Shown one piece after another: positions 20,200 through 29,982 of a stretch of 64,000 nucleotides of DNA. The position numbers were made by a program, and so were the translations under genes. Within the stretch, counting starts at the first letter, position 1. The number at the start of each line of letters is the position of its first letter. This stretch comes from Hoyosella sp. YIM 151337 (GTDB lineage Bacteria; Actinomycetota; Actinomycetes; Mycobacteriales; Mycobacteriaceae): assembly GCF_026041215.1 (NCBI RefSeq), contig NZ_JAPEIQ010000022.1:124001-188000 (forward strand). The letters run 5' to 3'. The notes below the pieces were generated by a model, which was not told where the DNA came from, did no database searches, and saw only the letters and a list, made by a program, of their open reading frames with translations.

Positions 20200-20546
20200 A
20201 GTACTCGCTCGACATGCTCAATGAGTGGTCCGTCCGGTTTCCACAACACGCCGACGACATCAAACCGGACATCCGCGACGAAATATGAGCACTGACTGAG
20301 GTATTCGGCCGCAACGAGGCGCATTCGGTGCAATTTTCGGCGCGTGACCGCCTCGACAGGCTCACCAAAACCGAGGCCGCGGCGCGTCTTCACTTCCACG
20401 AATACCATCACGTCCGTGGGGTCGCGACATACCAGATCAACCTCACCGTGGCGGCAACGCCAATTCTGGGCAACCACGGTGTACCCCTTGGCACACAGGA
20501 ACTCTGCTGCGGCCCGTTCACCACACCGGCCGAGCTCAATACGCAC
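20196..20546 (-). CDS. YraN/UPF0102 family nuclease-fold protein
   Basis: 116 residues with the PD-(D/E)XK-type core GEVDLVCRD...VFVEVKTRRG, a Holliday junction resolvase-like fold. The family travels with rnhB and comM but its substrate is not established. First gene of the yraN-comM-dprA-xerC run, joined to comM by a 4-base overlap. Confidence 0.9.
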   Translation of the reverse strand: MRIELGRCGERAAAEFLCAKGYTVVAQNWRCRHGEVDLVCRDPTDVMVFVEVKTRRGLGFGEPVEAVTRRKLHRMRLVAAEYLSQCSYFVADVRFDVVGVLWKPDGPLIEHVERVL

Positions 20547-20889
20547 GCTGATGACGTCCTCCGCATGTAACAGCCGCGATCACGCTAATCGCGTCGACAC
20601 CATCAACAATGCGGATTCAGAGAGCGATCAAACAGCCTCAAATCGGCGAATGTGGATAACTGAGCATCCTGTGGAAAGCGCACTTATGCTCTGGGCTTGC
20701 GGCAGATGCCACCCGTGAAGTCAGCCATTGTCCGAACGGTTCTGCCTGCTTTTTTCCTGCGCAGCACGCGGCGCTTGCGGGACAGCAGGCGCCGCCCAGT
20801 TCATGCTGATCGTACTTAGCCCCCGTCGGCCACCCAGAGACACTCGCAGATCAACCAGACCAAGAATTCTTCGCCGAAAGTTCATTAGG
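20547..20889. other. 343-base intergenic region between yraN and the DUF2469 gene
   Basis: No gene supported. In mycobacteria this spot carries fdhD and fdhF, which are absent here. Reading frames on both strands lack ribosome-binding sites and family motifs. The yraN promoter is expected here. Confidence 0.6.
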
Positions 20890-21213
20890 TCACCCGAATT
20901 GTCCGCCGCCGGGCGGCAGGTTGAGATCCGGTTTCTCGAGTTCCTCAATGTTCACGTCTTTAAAGGTGAAGACGCGAACATGACTGACAAACCGGGCGGG
21001 GCGGTACATGTCCCACACCCAGGCGTCGGACATTCGCACCTCGAAATAGACTTCGCCTTCCGCGTTGCGGGGGAGCAATTCCACCGCGTTGGCCAGATAG
21101 AAGCGCCGCTCAGTTTCCACCACGTACGCGAACTGCCCCACAACGTCGCGGTATTCCCGATAAAGCGACAGCTCCATCTCGGTGTCGTACTTCTCGAGAT
21201 CCTCGGCACTCAT
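20890..21213 (-). CDS. DUF2469 protein
   Basis: A 107-residue acidic protein starting MSAEDLEKYDTEMELSLY, then REYRDVVGQFAYVVETERR and DAWVWDMYRPARFV, the conserved actinobacterial DUF2469 family found beside rnhB (mycobacterial Rv2901c). Function unknown. Start ATG at 21213 is behind AGGAAGGA; the longer frame into rnhB is not used. Confidence 0.92.
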   Translation of the reverse strand: MSAEDLEKYDTEMELSLYREYRDVVGQFAYVVETERRFYLANAVELLPRNAEGEVYFEVRMSDAWVWDMYRPARFVSHVRVFTFKDVNIEELEKPDLNLPPGGGQFG

Positions 21214-21247
21214 GGGGAAGTCCTTCCTTTCTAATCTGCGATCCGGC

Positions 21248-21931
21248 TCAGCTGAGCAGAACCGCATCACGCGCGTCCCGCTTCGCGGCGACGCAAGCGA
21301 CATTCGCAAACGAAAAGCGATGTTCGGCGCAAGGGCCGAGCACAGCAAGCGCGTCCGTATGGGCCGTCGTGGAGTAGCCCTTGTGAACAGCAAATCCGTA
21401 CCCCGGTAATTGTGCATCGAGTTCGACCATGAAGCGGTCACGCGTTACTTTGGCCAAGATGCTCGCTGCAGCGATACATGCGGCTGATGCATCCCCGCCG
21501 ATGACTGGCAGCGAGGGACACGGCATCCCGGGGACACGAAAACCGTCCGTGAGAACATATCCCGGGCGGCGACGCAGCCCGGCAACCGACCGCCGCATTC
21601 CTTCGATGTTCGCGACGTGGACGCCTCGGGCATCAACTTCACCTGCAGGGATCGCAATCACAGCGTAATCCTCTGCGTACTGGAGGATCAGCGCGTACAA
21701 CTCTTCGCGGGCACGCGGTGTCAACCGCTTGGAATCGTCGAGCCCGGCGAGACTGCGATGAGGTTTAGACCCGAGAACACATGATGCGACGACAAGCGGA
21801 CCCGCACATGCGCCACGACCCGCCTCGTCGACCCCGGCGACAGGTCCCAGCCCTCGGCGGTTAAGTGCTGATTCAAGCGCGCGCAATCCAGTATCACGCC
21901 GGATTAGCGCTCGCGGCGGCCATTGCATCAT
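21248..21931 (-). CDS. rnhB: Ribonuclease HII
   Basis: Cleaves RNA in RNA-DNA hybrids and removes single ribonucleotides from DNA. Active-site acidic residues are in [14 protein letters not shown] and in [21 protein letters not shown]; the C-terminal HKGYSTTAH is also typical. I place the start at ATG 21931 ([11 protein letters not shown], 227 residues), whose ATGA overlaps the lepB stop; the upstream frame to 22006 lies within lepB. Confidence 0.93.
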   Translation of the reverse strand: MMQWPPRALIRRDTGLRALESALNRRGLGPVAGVDEAGRGACAGPLVVASCVLGSKPHRSLAGLDDSKRLTPRAREELYALILQYAEDYAVIAIPAGEVDARGVHVANIEGMRRSVAGLRRRPGYVLTDGFRVPGMPCPSLPVIGGDASAACIAAASILAKVTRDRFMVELDAQLPGYGFAVHKGYSTTAHTDALAVLGPCAEHRFSFANVACVAAKRDARDAVLLS

Positions 21932-22749
21932 TCTCGAGAAGCTGCCTGCTGCTGGATCTCCGGCGCTGGGATCGATCCCCATCGTGACGGCGGAAGAATG
22001 ATCCATCGCGCTTTCCCGACAACGTTTTCGACGGGCACTGCTCCGTCGCTTTCATCACCAACGTACCAGCGTGAATCCTTCGACTGATTGCGGTTGTCCC
22101 CCATCATCCACAAATGTTCTTCCGGGATTCGGACGGGACCGAAGCAGCGGCCGGACCGAACGTCGGTGTCGCAGTCAATCTGCCCGGGAACGAACGGAAA
22201 GTCTGATCGGATGTAGGGCTCGTCGAGCGGGCGCCCGTCGACGACAACCTGGCCCTCTTCGTCACAGCACTCGACTGTCTGCCCGCCCACCGCAATGACA
22301 CGCTTGACAAGATCGTTCTCATCCGGGGGGACAATTCCGACGGCAGAACCCAATTCCTGGAGTCCTCTGACCACTACGTTGTCCGAGCGTGTCGAGACGA
22401 AGTCTTCAGCCCACGGACCGGTGCCGCGGAATACGAGCACATCACCTGGCCGCGGATCAGTGAACCGGTAGCTCAGTTTCTCGACAAGAATGCGATCCCC
22501 GGTACATCCAGGGCAGCCGTGAAGTGTGGGCTGCATGGATTCGGAAGGAATCAGGTAGACGCGGGCAATGAACGTCTGGATGACGAAACTGAGAACTAGC
22601 GCAACAAGAATGAGGATCGGCAGTTCGCGCCAGAAGGAACCACTGTCTTTCTTTCCGGATTCCTTCGCGGCCGCGTCCTGCCGATCCGTCATATCTGTGT
22701 TTGCGGGCTCGTCGCCATGGCTTTCAGTTGCCCCTTGCGGATCGGTCAC
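21928..22749 (-). CDS. lepB: Signal peptidase I
   Basis: Removes signal peptides from exported proteins. One membrane helix (about residues 43-63) after a 40-residue cytoplasmic N-terminus. Catalytic Ser71 is in [10 protein letters not shown] and Lys149 in [10 protein letters not shown]; the C-terminal [14 protein letters not shown] is box E. 273 residues. Coupled to rnhB by ATGA. Confidence 0.95.
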   Translation of the reverse strand: MTDPQGATESHGDEPANTDMTDRQDAAAKESGKKDSGSFWRELPILILVALVLSFVIQTFIARVYLIPSESMQPTLHGCPGCTGDRILVEKLSYRFTDPRPGDVLVFRGTGPWAEDFVSTRSDNVVVRGLQELGSAVGIVPPDENDLVKRVIAVGGQTVECCDEEGQVVVDGRPLDEPYIRSDFPFVPGQIDCDTDVRSGRCFGPVRIPEEHLWMMGDNRNQSKDSRWYVGDESDGAVPVENVVGKARWIILPPSRWGSIPAPEIQQQAASRE

Positions 22750-22791
22750 GAGACTAGGTTAGTCACGTTGCGACGCAAAGCGCGGTAGCCC

Positions 22792-23133
22792 TCAGCGCTT
22801 TTCTTTGATCTTTGCTGCCTTGCCGCGGAGATCGCGCAGGTAGTAGAGCTTCGCACGCCGAACATCGCCGCGCGTCACAATTTCAACCTTCGCGACGTTC
22901 GGGCTGTGGACGGGGAAGGTGCGCTCGACACCGACGCCGAACGACACCTTGCGAACGGTGAAGGTCTCGCGGATGCCACCGTTCTGGCGACGGATAACCA
23001 CGCCTTTGAACTGCTGGATACGTTCTTTCTGGCCTTCGATAACCTTCACGTGCACGTTCACCGTGTCACCGGGACGGAACTCAGGGATGTCGTCGCGGAG
23101 TGACTTGGCGTCAAGTGCGTCCAGGGTGTTCAT
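22792..23133 (-). CDS. rplS: 50S ribosomal protein L19
   Basis: 113 residues with the family signatures [30 protein letters not shown] and [15 protein letters not shown], then the basic tail [19 protein letters not shown]. Precedes lepB by 42 bases. In mycobacteria it also precedes lepB; here tex has been placed between rplS and trmD. Confidence 0.97.
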   Translation of the reverse strand: MNTLDALDAKSLRDDIPEFRPGDTVNVHVKVIEGQKERIQQFKGVVIRRQNGGIRETFTVRKVSFGVGVERTFPVHSPNVAKVEIVTRGDVRRAKLYYLRDLRGKAAKIKEKR

Positions 23134-23290
23134 TGCTGTTAATTCCTCGCGTTTTGCGTGTCGAGCAGAGGAACCGAGTGGTCACGCGGACTCGTCTGGT
23201 TCGTACTCCTTTGGCTGCACCCGCGACCCATTATGGCGCAGGCAACCCTGCCATCATGCCAGATCACAGGGCGTGAAAGAAATCGGGGAG

Positions 23291-25717
23291 CTAGCGCGTG
23301 TAGCCCGCGCGGCGCAATGCTTCCGCAATCGAACCCGTCGTTTCGCGCGTTCCCTGCTTTCCGTGCCGGTCTCGCCGGCCCTGCTTGCTTTTTTGGCCAG
23401 CACCTTGTCCGCCGCGTCCCCCGCGCTGCTCGTGCCCCTGTCCTTTCGGTTTACGGTCCTCGGGCCGCGGCGCGCTTTGGCCACGAGTGGTGGTGTCGTC
23501 ATCTAGGCGCAGCGTGAGACCGATCCGTTTCCGGTCTGCGTCGACACTTGTCACCTTCACTTTGACAATGTCACCGCTCTTGACGACGTCACGCGGGTCA
23601 GAAACGAAACGCGACGACATCGCGGAGACGTGCACGAGCCCGTCCTGGTGCACACCGATGTCGACGAACGCACCGAACGCCGCAACATTGGTGACCACAC
23701 CCTCGAGCACCATGCCCGGTTTGAGGTCACTGATACTGTCCACGCCCTCCGCGAACGTTGCGGCTTTGAACTCGGGGCGCGGGTCACGGCCTGGCTTATC
23801 GAGTTCGTTGAGAATATCTGTCACGGTCGGCACACCGAACTTCTCGTCGGTGAAGTCACTCGGACGCAGGGTGCGTAGTGCGTCAGAATTGCCGATAAGC
23901 TCTCGGACCGGCATTCCACATGTACTCACGATCCGACGCACAACGGGGTACGCCTCGGGATGTACCGCGCTGGCGTCTAGCGGATCGTCCCCGTCCGTGA
24001 TCCGGAGGAACCCGGCGCACTGCTCGTACGCTTTAGGCCCCAGCCTGGGGACATCTTTTAGAGCTGAACGTGACGCGAAACGGCCACAGCTGTCGCGATG
24101 GCTGACGATGTTCTCCGCAATGGAGGGAGAGATGCCGGACACCCGCACTAGCAGCGGCACTGAGGCAGTGTTCACGTCGACACCTACCGCGTTCACCGCG
24201 TCCTCGACGATCGCGTCCAGCGACCGGGCGAGCAGGCCTTCGGAAACGTCATGCTGATACTGGCCGACACCCAGTGATTTCGGGTCGATCTTCACCAGTT
24301 CCGCAAGGGGGTCCTGCAGACGCCGGGCGATTGACACCGCCCCGCGCAGCGACACGTCAAGCTGAGGCAGTTCGCGGGCAGCGTATTCCGATGCCGAGTA
24401 CACGGACGCGCCAGCTTCGGAGACGACAAGCTTCGTCAGCTTCGTGTCCGGCATGCGTTTGATGAGGTCCGCCGCGAGGGCATCGGTTTCCCGCGACGCC
24501 GTCCCGTTACCTATCGCGATGAGATCAACGCTGTGACGGCCTACGAGTTCGCCAAGCACAGCCAGAGCCGCATCCCACCGTGACTGCGGTTTGTGCGGGT
24601 ACACGGTGGTGGTTTCGAGTAGTTTTCCGGTGCCGTCAACGACGGCGACCTTTACGCCAGTGCGGTAGGCCGGATCTAAGCCCATAGTGATCCGCTGCCC
24701 CGCTGGCGCGGAAAGCAGCAAGTCACGCACGTTGCGCGCGAACACCTCGACTGCGTCGGCTTCGGCAGCGTGGCGCAGCCGGGAGCGCACATCGATGCTC
24801 GAACTGACCTGCAGTTTGGTTTTCCACGCCCAGCGAACCGTATCGAGCAGCCATCTATCACCCGGCCGTCCTTCATTCCGGACTCCCAGTGCGCCAGCGA
24901 TTCGCTGTTCATACACCGACTGCCCCTCCGTGCCGCCGTCCGGATCTGGCTCCGGATCGAACGTGAGGGACAGGCATTCTTCTTTCTCGCCACGCAATAA
25001 CGCAAGAATCCGGTGTGAGGGCAGAGAAGTGAATGCCTCCGAGAATCCGAAGTAATCGGCGAACTTCGCTGCCTCAGCGTCTTTGCCTGGGCGTGCTGCG
25101 GCAGTGAGACGCCCGCGCTGCCACATGAGTTCACGAACCTCACCTACGAGATCCGCGTCTTCAGACACGCGTTCGATCACGATCGCGCGGGCACCATCGA
25201 GCGCTGCTGCGACGTCAGCGACGCCCTTTTCCGTGTCGACAAATGCGGCAGCGACAGATGATGGGTCTTGCGAGGGATCGGACAATAACCGATGCGCCAA
25301 CGGCTCGAGCCCAGCTTCCCGCGCGATCTGCGCTTTCGTGCGGCGGCGCGGCTTGTACGGCAGATAAATGTCTTCGAGGCGTGCCTTCGTTTCAGCGCTC
25401 AGGAGCTGCGTTTCGAGTGCCTCGTCAAGCTTTCCCTGCTGCCGGATCGAGTCCATAATCGCCGCGCGCCGCTCGTCGAGTTCCCGCAAGTACCGCAAGC
25501 GTTCCTCGAGCTGACGCAGCGCCGTGTCATCCAGACCACCCGTCGCTTCCTTCCGGTATCGCGCAACAAACGGCACTGTGGCACCGCCGTCGAGCAGCGC
25601 TATGGCGGCATCAACCTGCCACGGGGCGACATTCAGCTCTGCAGCGATGCGATCGGTTACGGACTTCACAGCGATACTCACGGCGGGCAGCGTACTCCCT
25701 CCCACCGACACAATCAC
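23291..25717 (-). CDS. tex: Tex-family S1 RNA-binding transcription accessory protein
   Basis: 808 residues: N-terminal Tex helical region with PFVARYRKEATGGLDD, a YqgF/RNase H-like domain (TMGLDPAYRTGVKVAVVD), helix-hairpin-helix repeats (NTASVPLLVRVSGIS) and a C-terminal S1 domain (about 660-735: GMVLEGVVTNVAAFGAFVDIG). The last 70 residues are Lys/Arg/Gly-rich. Tex binds RNA and influences transcription and expression of stress genes. The first codon is uncertain: GTG at 25681 (VSIAVKSVTDR) matches family N-termini better. Gap to rplS is 157 bases. Confidence 0.94.
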   Translation of the reverse strand: MIVSVGGSTLPAVSIAVKSVTDRIAAELNVAPWQVDAAIALLDGGATVPFVARYRKEATGGLDDTALRQLEERLRYLRELDERRAAIMDSIRQQGKLDEALETQLLSAETKARLEDIYLPYKPRRRTKAQIAREAGLEPLAHRLLSDPSQDPSSVAAAFVDTEKGVADVAAALDGARAIVIERVSEDADLVGEVRELMWQRGRLTAAARPGKDAEAAKFADYFGFSEAFTSLPSHRILALLRGEKEECLSLTFDPEPDPDGGTEGQSVYEQRIAGALGVRNEGRPGDRWLLDTVRWAWKTKLQVSSSIDVRSRLRHAAEADAVEVFARNVRDLLLSAPAGQRITMGLDPAYRTGVKVAVVDGTGKLLETTTVYPHKPQSRWDAALAVLGELVGRHSVDLIAIGNGTASRETDALAADLIKRMPDTKLTKLVVSEAGASVYSASEYAARELPQLDVSLRGAVSIARRLQDPLAELVKIDPKSLGVGQYQHDVSEGLLARSLDAIVEDAVNAVGVDVNTASVPLLVRVSGISPSIAENIVSHRDSCGRFASRSALKDVPRLGPKAYEQCAGFLRITDGDDPLDASAVHPEAYPVVRRIVSTCGMPVRELIGNSDALRTLRPSDFTDEKFGVPTVTDILNELDKPGRDPRPEFKAATFAEGVDSISDLKPGMVLEGVVTNVAAFGAFVDIGVHQDGLVHVSAMSSRFVSDPRDVVKSGDIVKVKVTSVDADRKRIGLTLRLDDDTTTRGQSAPRPEDRKPKGQGHEQRGGRGGQGAGQKSKQGRRDRHGKQGTRETTGSIAEALRRAGYTR

Positions 25718-25729
25718 GCGCGGCGTCCG

Positions 25730-26503
25730 TTAGCCGCCGAATTGATTTCCGGCGTCGCAGTCGTCCAGTTCTTCCTCACCAGAAATGGCTGCGATAACCG
25801 ACCGGTCCGCGCTGGAAAGGTCCGTACGCGCGAGCAGATCCGGCCTGCGCTTGGCAGTGCGGCGCAGAGCCTGATCACGACGCCACCGTGCAATCTTGGC
25901 GTGGTCACCGGAGAGAAGGACCGGCGGCACATCGATGCCGCGCCACGACGCGGGGCGGGTGTAAGACGGGCCCTCCAGCAAACCGTCAGAAAAGGAATCC
26001 TCCTGGTGGGACTGCTGGTTGCCCAGCACCCCAGGTAACAGCCGCACAACTGCTTCCGCCATGACGAGCACGGCGACCTCACCGCCGATGAGTACGTAGT
26101 CGCCCAGCGATACTTCTTCGACCCGGACCCGCCGACTGGCATCATCGATCACGCGCTGATCGATACCCTCGTACCGCCCACACGCGAAGACGAGGTGCGA
26201 CTCCCGGGACCAGCGCTCAGCAGTTCGCTGGGTGAATGGCGCGCCACTTGGCGCCGGAAAGACCAGCAGTGCGTCATCGGGACACACGTCGTCGAGAGCT
26301 GGACCCCACACCGCGGGTTTCATCACCATTCCGGGTCCACCCCCGTAGGGCGTGTCGTCAACCGATCGATGGACGTCGTGCGTCCAGTTTCGCAGGTCGT
26401 GGACCCCCACTTCGATGAGGTTCCGTTCGCGGGCTTTGCCTAGCAGCGAGACCCGCAGCGGCTCGAGGTACTCAGGGAAGATGGTGATGACATCGATCCG
26501 CAC
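25730..26503 (-). CDS. trmD: tRNA (guanine-N1)-methyltransferase
   Basis: Methylates G37 of tRNAs reading CNN codons. SPOUT trefoil-knot features: [41 protein letters not shown] and [13 protein letters not shown]. 257 residues, with a short actinobacterial C-terminal tail. Follows rimM by eight bases. Confidence 0.96.
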   Translation of the reverse strand: MRIDVITIFPEYLEPLRVSLLGKARERNLIEVGVHDLRNWTHDVHRSVDDTPYGGGPGMVMKPAVWGPALDDVCPDDALLVFPAPSGAPFTQRTAERWSRESHLVFACGRYEGIDQRVIDDASRRVRVEEVSLGDYVLIGGEVAVLVMAEAVVRLLPGVLGNQQSHQEDSFSDGLLEGPSYTRPASWRGIDVPPVLLSGDHAKIARWRRDQALRRTAKRRPDLLARTDLSSADRSVIAAISGEEELDDCDAGNQFGG

Positions 26504-26511
26504 CGGTGTCT

Positions 26512-27027
26512 TCAGAGCTCCAGCAGACCGTCTGGCAGGGTCACCTCGATGACGCCGCCCGTCACATCAACGACTGGTACGAACTCCATGACAAAAGGAA
26601 TCAGTACTTCCCGGCCTTCTGGGGTGGCAATCGAAAGCGTTTCACCGGCGGCGGTGTGGAGGACTTCACGGACCACACCGAGATTCTCTCCTGCCGCGCC
26701 GCGCACCTGGAGGCCTTCGAGTTCGTGATCGTAGAACTCGTCAGCACCGCTCTCAGGAAGATCCGATGAGTCAACGACGAAGAGCATTCCGCGCAGCGCA
26801 TCGGCCGCTTCGCGAGTGTTTACTCCGGCCAAACGCACAAGGAGCCGCCCGGAGTGCTCCCGGGCGGCGTCGATTGTGTGGTGAGTAAGTGCTGACGAGC
26901 GCGGCGCACGCGCATGCAGCACGGTACCGGCCGCGAATCGCTCCTCGGGCTCATCGGTGCGGACTTCGACGACGATTTCGCCGCGCACGCCATGTGACTT
27001 CGCGACACGGCCGATCACGAGTTCCAT
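26512..27027 (-). CDS. rimM: 16S rRNA processing protein RimM
   Basis: 30S maturation factor. 171 residues: N-terminal RimM domain ([20 protein letters not shown]) and C-terminal PRC barrel ([20 protein letters not shown]...[13 protein letters not shown]). Lies between khpA and trmD as in most bacteria. Confidence 0.95.
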   Translation of the reverse strand: MELVIGRVAKSHGVRGEIVVEVRTDEPEERFAAGTVLHARAPRSSALTHHTIDAAREHSGRLLVRLAGVNTREAADALRGMLFVVDSSDLPESGADEFYDHELEGLQVRGAAGENLGVVREVLHTAAGETLSIATPEGREVLIPFVMEFVPVVDVTGGVIEVTLPDGLLEL

Positions 27028-27045
27028 GCGAACACCCCGATGTGA

Positions 27046-27288
27046 TCAGTGATCAGTGTCGACGACGTCAACACGAATGCCGCGGCCACCGATGCCCGAG
27101 ACGAGTGTCCGCAGCGCGGTCGCGGTGCGGCCGCCACGCCCGATGACCTTGCCGAGATCATCGGGGTGGACGTGAACCTCGATTGTGCGCCCCCGGCGCG
27201 TGGTGATCATGCCGACCCGCACATCATCCGGGTTCGACACAATGCCGCGGACGAGGTGCTCGACCGCATCAATGAGTACAGAACTCAC
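27046..27288 (-). CDS. khpA: KH-domain RNA-binding protein KhpA
   Basis: 80-residue single KH domain with [20 protein letters not shown], the GxxG loop being GRGG. KhpA partners with KhpB/Jag in Gram-positives to bind small and messenger RNAs. ATG overlaps the rpsP stop codon by four bases. Confidence 0.92.
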   Translation of the reverse strand: MSSVLIDAVEHLVRGIVSNPDDVRVGMITTRRGRTIEVHVHPDDLGKVIGRGGRTATALRTLVSGIGGRGIRVDVVDTDH

Positions 27289-27740
27289 TGCTGTGCAGCC
27301 TCATCCGACTGCGCTGCTGTGGCGGGCGCTTCTTCAGCCTCGTCCTGCTTGGCAGCTTTCTTCTTCGCCGCGGGCGCCGGTGCAGCAGATCCAGCGCCGT
27401 CAGCTTCTGCGAGAGCAGCCTGGAACAGTTCAAGCTTCGTCGGCTTAGGAGGTGCGGTCTTGAGGGTGCCTTCAGCACCGGGGAGACCCTTGAACTTCTG
27501 CCAGTCACCGGTGATCTTCATGAGCGCGAGCACAGGTTCGGTGGGCTGAGCACCAACGCCAAGCCAGTACTGAGCACGCTCCGAGTCGAGTTCGATGAAG
27601 CTCGGCTCTTCCTTCGGGCGGTACTTGCCAATGGTTTCGATGGCGCGGCCATCGCGACGGGTGCGTGAATCAGCGACGACGATACGGTACTGAGGGTTGC
27701 GGATCTTGCCGAGCCGCTGAAGGCGAATCTTGACAGCCAC
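27285..27740 (-). CDS. rpsP: 30S ribosomal protein S16
   Basis: [26 protein letters not shown] is the S16 N-terminus. Core ends near residue 90; the remaining 60 residues are an Ala/Lys/Glu-rich tail, as in many actinobacterial S16 proteins (151 residues here). First gene of rpsP-khpA-rimM-trmD. The 192-base gap upstream is expected to hold the promoter. Confidence 0.96.
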   Translation of the reverse strand: MAVKIRLQRLGKIRNPQYRIVVADSRTRRDGRAIETIGKYRPKEEPSFIELDSERAQYWLGVGAQPTEPVLALMKITGDWQKFKGLPGAEGTLKTAPPKPTKLELFQAALAEADGAGSAAPAPAAKKKAAKQDEAEEAPATAAQSDEAAQQ

Positions 27741-27932
27741 GGGTGTAGCGCTCCTTGTTCTTGGTCACGGTGCAATTCAGCGATGCACACGGATTAGTGC
27801 ACCCGGTTTTGCGGTTTCGTGGTTCGCGATGCAGCGCGAAGCGACGCACCAACGGGGTCGCAGTGCGCTACGGCGAACAGCGCATCATTCTGCCAGATAA
27901 CTACGCTCATGGGGAAATCCCCGCGGAAGCCG

Positions 27933-28880
27933 TCACGTAATGAGTTCGGGCATGAGCAGCACACCCAATGCGGGCAGCGTGTTGTTGACAACGTGCGCGA
28001 CAGTGGCGCTGAACGCCGACCCGGTGTAGAGCCGTGCGAGGCCGAACATCGAACCCGCGAACAGGAGAATCGGCAGGCGCCAGAACTCCGCGTGCACGAG
28101 GGCGAAGACCACTGTGGTGATGCCGAGGATGGCCCAATTGGTGCTGAGGTAGCGCACCACGCGTCCACGCTGACGAAAGAACCGGTAGCGCTCGAGGGCG
28201 CCCCAAAGCATGCCGCGGAAGATGATCTCCTCCGCGAACGGCGCCCCGATCCATACCCACATCGCTAGCGCGATTCGCGCGTTCAGCGACAGTCCGGCCG
28301 CCTCTTCCAGCACCGAGTCGGGAATCTCGTCAATCATCTGGAAAAGAATGAGCGCCAGGATGATTCCACCGATGACCGCGGCGGAGCCACAGGCTAGCCC
28401 GACCCCGGCCTGGCGCAGGAGTTCGCGCATCGTGGCTGGCAGACCGAAGTCGATGACCGGGCCGTTGCCTCGCAGCCACGAGATCGCGAACGCCGCGGTG
28501 GCTGCGAGAAGTGTTGGCAGGATAATGGCCGGCACGAGCAGCGGCGAGGCCGTATCCTCCACCAGAACTGCCGCGGCGGCGAACCCGAAGAAGTTGATGG
28601 CCAGAACGAGCGCGAACGCCCCCATGCCCCAGCGCTGTCCGGGCTGACGCCGCACGGCGGCCTCCTCGGAGCGCCACCAGACGCTCCGGCTTCGGCTGGC
28701 GCTGAGGTCACGCCGCTCAGGTGGCTCGTTTCCGAAGGCCGGCTCAGCCCCGTACGGGGAGATATGCGGTGTTTGCGCGCCCTCGCGCGGTGACCCGCCA
28801 ATACCCGTCGGGTACCACCAATCGGGAGGCGGGTCAGCGTCGTCCCGGCTACTGCCACCGCCGGGACTCGCAGGTGTCAT
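27933..28880 (-). CDS. CPBP-family intramembrane glutamic endopeptidase
   Basis: About 315 residues: 90 hydrophilic Pro/Gly-rich residues, then about eight membrane helices. The Abi/CPBP motifs are present: AEEIIFRGMLWG (motif 1, EExxxR), FALVHAEFW (motif 2) and HVVNN (motif 4). Family members process prenylated or other membrane proteins (Rce1-like) or give bacteriocin immunity; role here unknown. Start ATG at 28880 overlaps the amidohydrolase stop codon (ATGA). Confidence 0.88.
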   Translation of the reverse strand: MTPASPGGGSSRDDADPPPDWWYPTGIGGSPREGAQTPHISPYGAEPAFGNEPPERRDLSASRSRSVWWRSEEAAVRRQPGQRWGMGAFALVLAINFFGFAAAAVLVEDTASPLLVPAIILPTLLAATAAFAISWLRGNGPVIDFGLPATMRELLRQAGVGLACGSAAVIGGIILALILFQMIDEIPDSVLEEAAGLSLNARIALAMWVWIGAPFAEEIIFRGMLWGALERYRFFRQRGRVVRYLSTNWAILGITTVVFALVHAEFWRLPILLFAGSMFGLARLYTGSAFSATVAHVVNNTLPALGVLLMPELIT

Positions 28881-29965
28881 GCAATCACCCTGCCGTCGCA
28901 CACCACACGCGCGGGTGCGCGGAGCGTGTCAAGGTTGCGCCGCGGATCCTCGCTGTACACCGTGAAGTCCGCACGGTCCCCCGGTGCATAGCGCTGCGGA
29001 ACGCCCAGCCACTCACGCGCCTCCCACGAACCAGCGCCCAGCGCGTCCGCTGGTGTCATTCCGACACGCAGCAGCGACACAATCTCGTCGACGACCCGGC
29101 CATGCTTGATCATTCCGCCCGCATCGGTCCCTGTGTACACGGGGACGCCGGCCTCAATCGCCGAGCGGACCGTCGCGTCGCCGCGGGCGTGAAGGTCGCG
29201 CATGTGCTGCGCATATCGCGGAAAGCGGGTCGCGTTTTCCGCGATACCGGGAAAGTTCTCGATATTGATCAGCGTCGGAACTAGTGCGACCTGATTTCGT
29301 GCCATGCAGTCGATGGTGTCCGCGGTGAGCCCCGTGCCGTGCTCGATGCAATCGATTCCGGCTTCGAGCAGCCCGGGCAGCGCATCTTCTCCGAAGACAT
29401 GCGCGGTAACCCGGGCACCCTCGTCGTGGGCGGCTGTGATGGCTTCTTTCAGCACTCCGTCGCTCCACAGCGGCGTGAGGTCACCAGCATCCCGGTCGAT
29501 CCAGTCCGCGACGATTTTGACCCAGCCGTCCCCCGCACGCGCTTGCCTGCGTACCTCGGCTGGCAAGTCAGCCTCATTGTCCAGGTCGATACCGAGGTCG
29601 CGGATATACCGTTTAGGAGCGGCGATGTGGCGTCCAGCCCGGATGATGCGGGGCATGCCGCGCTCATTGTCCAGGAATCGTGTGGGCACGGGGGCGCCAG
29701 CGTCACGTGCGAGCAGCACGCCCGTCTTGGCCTCCAGGACCGCTTGGCGGCGCGCGCCGTCTGAATCCTCATGCCCGCCGCCATACCGGATTCCAACATG
29801 GCAGTGCGCATCGACGAGGCCTGGCAAGATCCAGCCGTTTACGCTGACTGTTTCAGCGCCAGCGATCGGACCGTCGTGAAAGACGCCCTCACTCACCCAG
29901 AGGTCCCTGGTCTGTTCAGAAGGCAGAAGCACACCGCGGACATGGATGGGCTGGTTCGCGTTCAT
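28877..29965 (-). CDS. Amidohydrolase (metal-dependent, imidazolonepropionase-like)
   Basis: 362 residues. Metal ligands can be read: HxH in DAHCHVG (about 53-57), Lys or loop residue region WVKIVADW, His in TAHVFG, His in IEHGTG, and Asp in TGTDAGG. The N-terminal beta-sandwich and C-terminal FTVYSEDPRRN complete the fold. The substrate is unknown; mycobacteria carry a homologue at the same place (Rv2915c). Located 17 bases after ffh. Confidence 0.88.
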   Translation of the reverse strand: MNANQPIHVRGVLLPSEQTRDLWVSEGVFHDGPIAGAETVSVNGWILPGLVDAHCHVGIRYGGGHEDSDGARRQAVLEAKTGVLLARDAGAPVPTRFLDNERGMPRIIRAGRHIAAPKRYIRDLGIDLDNEADLPAEVRRQARAGDGWVKIVADWIDRDAGDLTPLWSDGVLKEAITAAHDEGARVTAHVFGEDALPGLLEAGIDCIEHGTGLTADTIDCMARNQVALVPTLINIENFPGIAENATRFPRYAQHMRDLHARGDATVRSAIEAGVPVYTGTDAGGMIKHGRVVDEIVSLLRVGMTPADALGAGSWEAREWLGVPQRYAPGDRADFTVYSEDPRRNLDTLRAPARVVCDGRVIA

Positions 29966-29982
29966 CTGATCAGCCGCAGTCG

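Noticed and set aside
20721-21234. Frames on either strand upstream of the DUF2469 gene
   Set aside because: They overlap the well-supported DUF2469 gene or lack start signals; composition is that of antisense reading.
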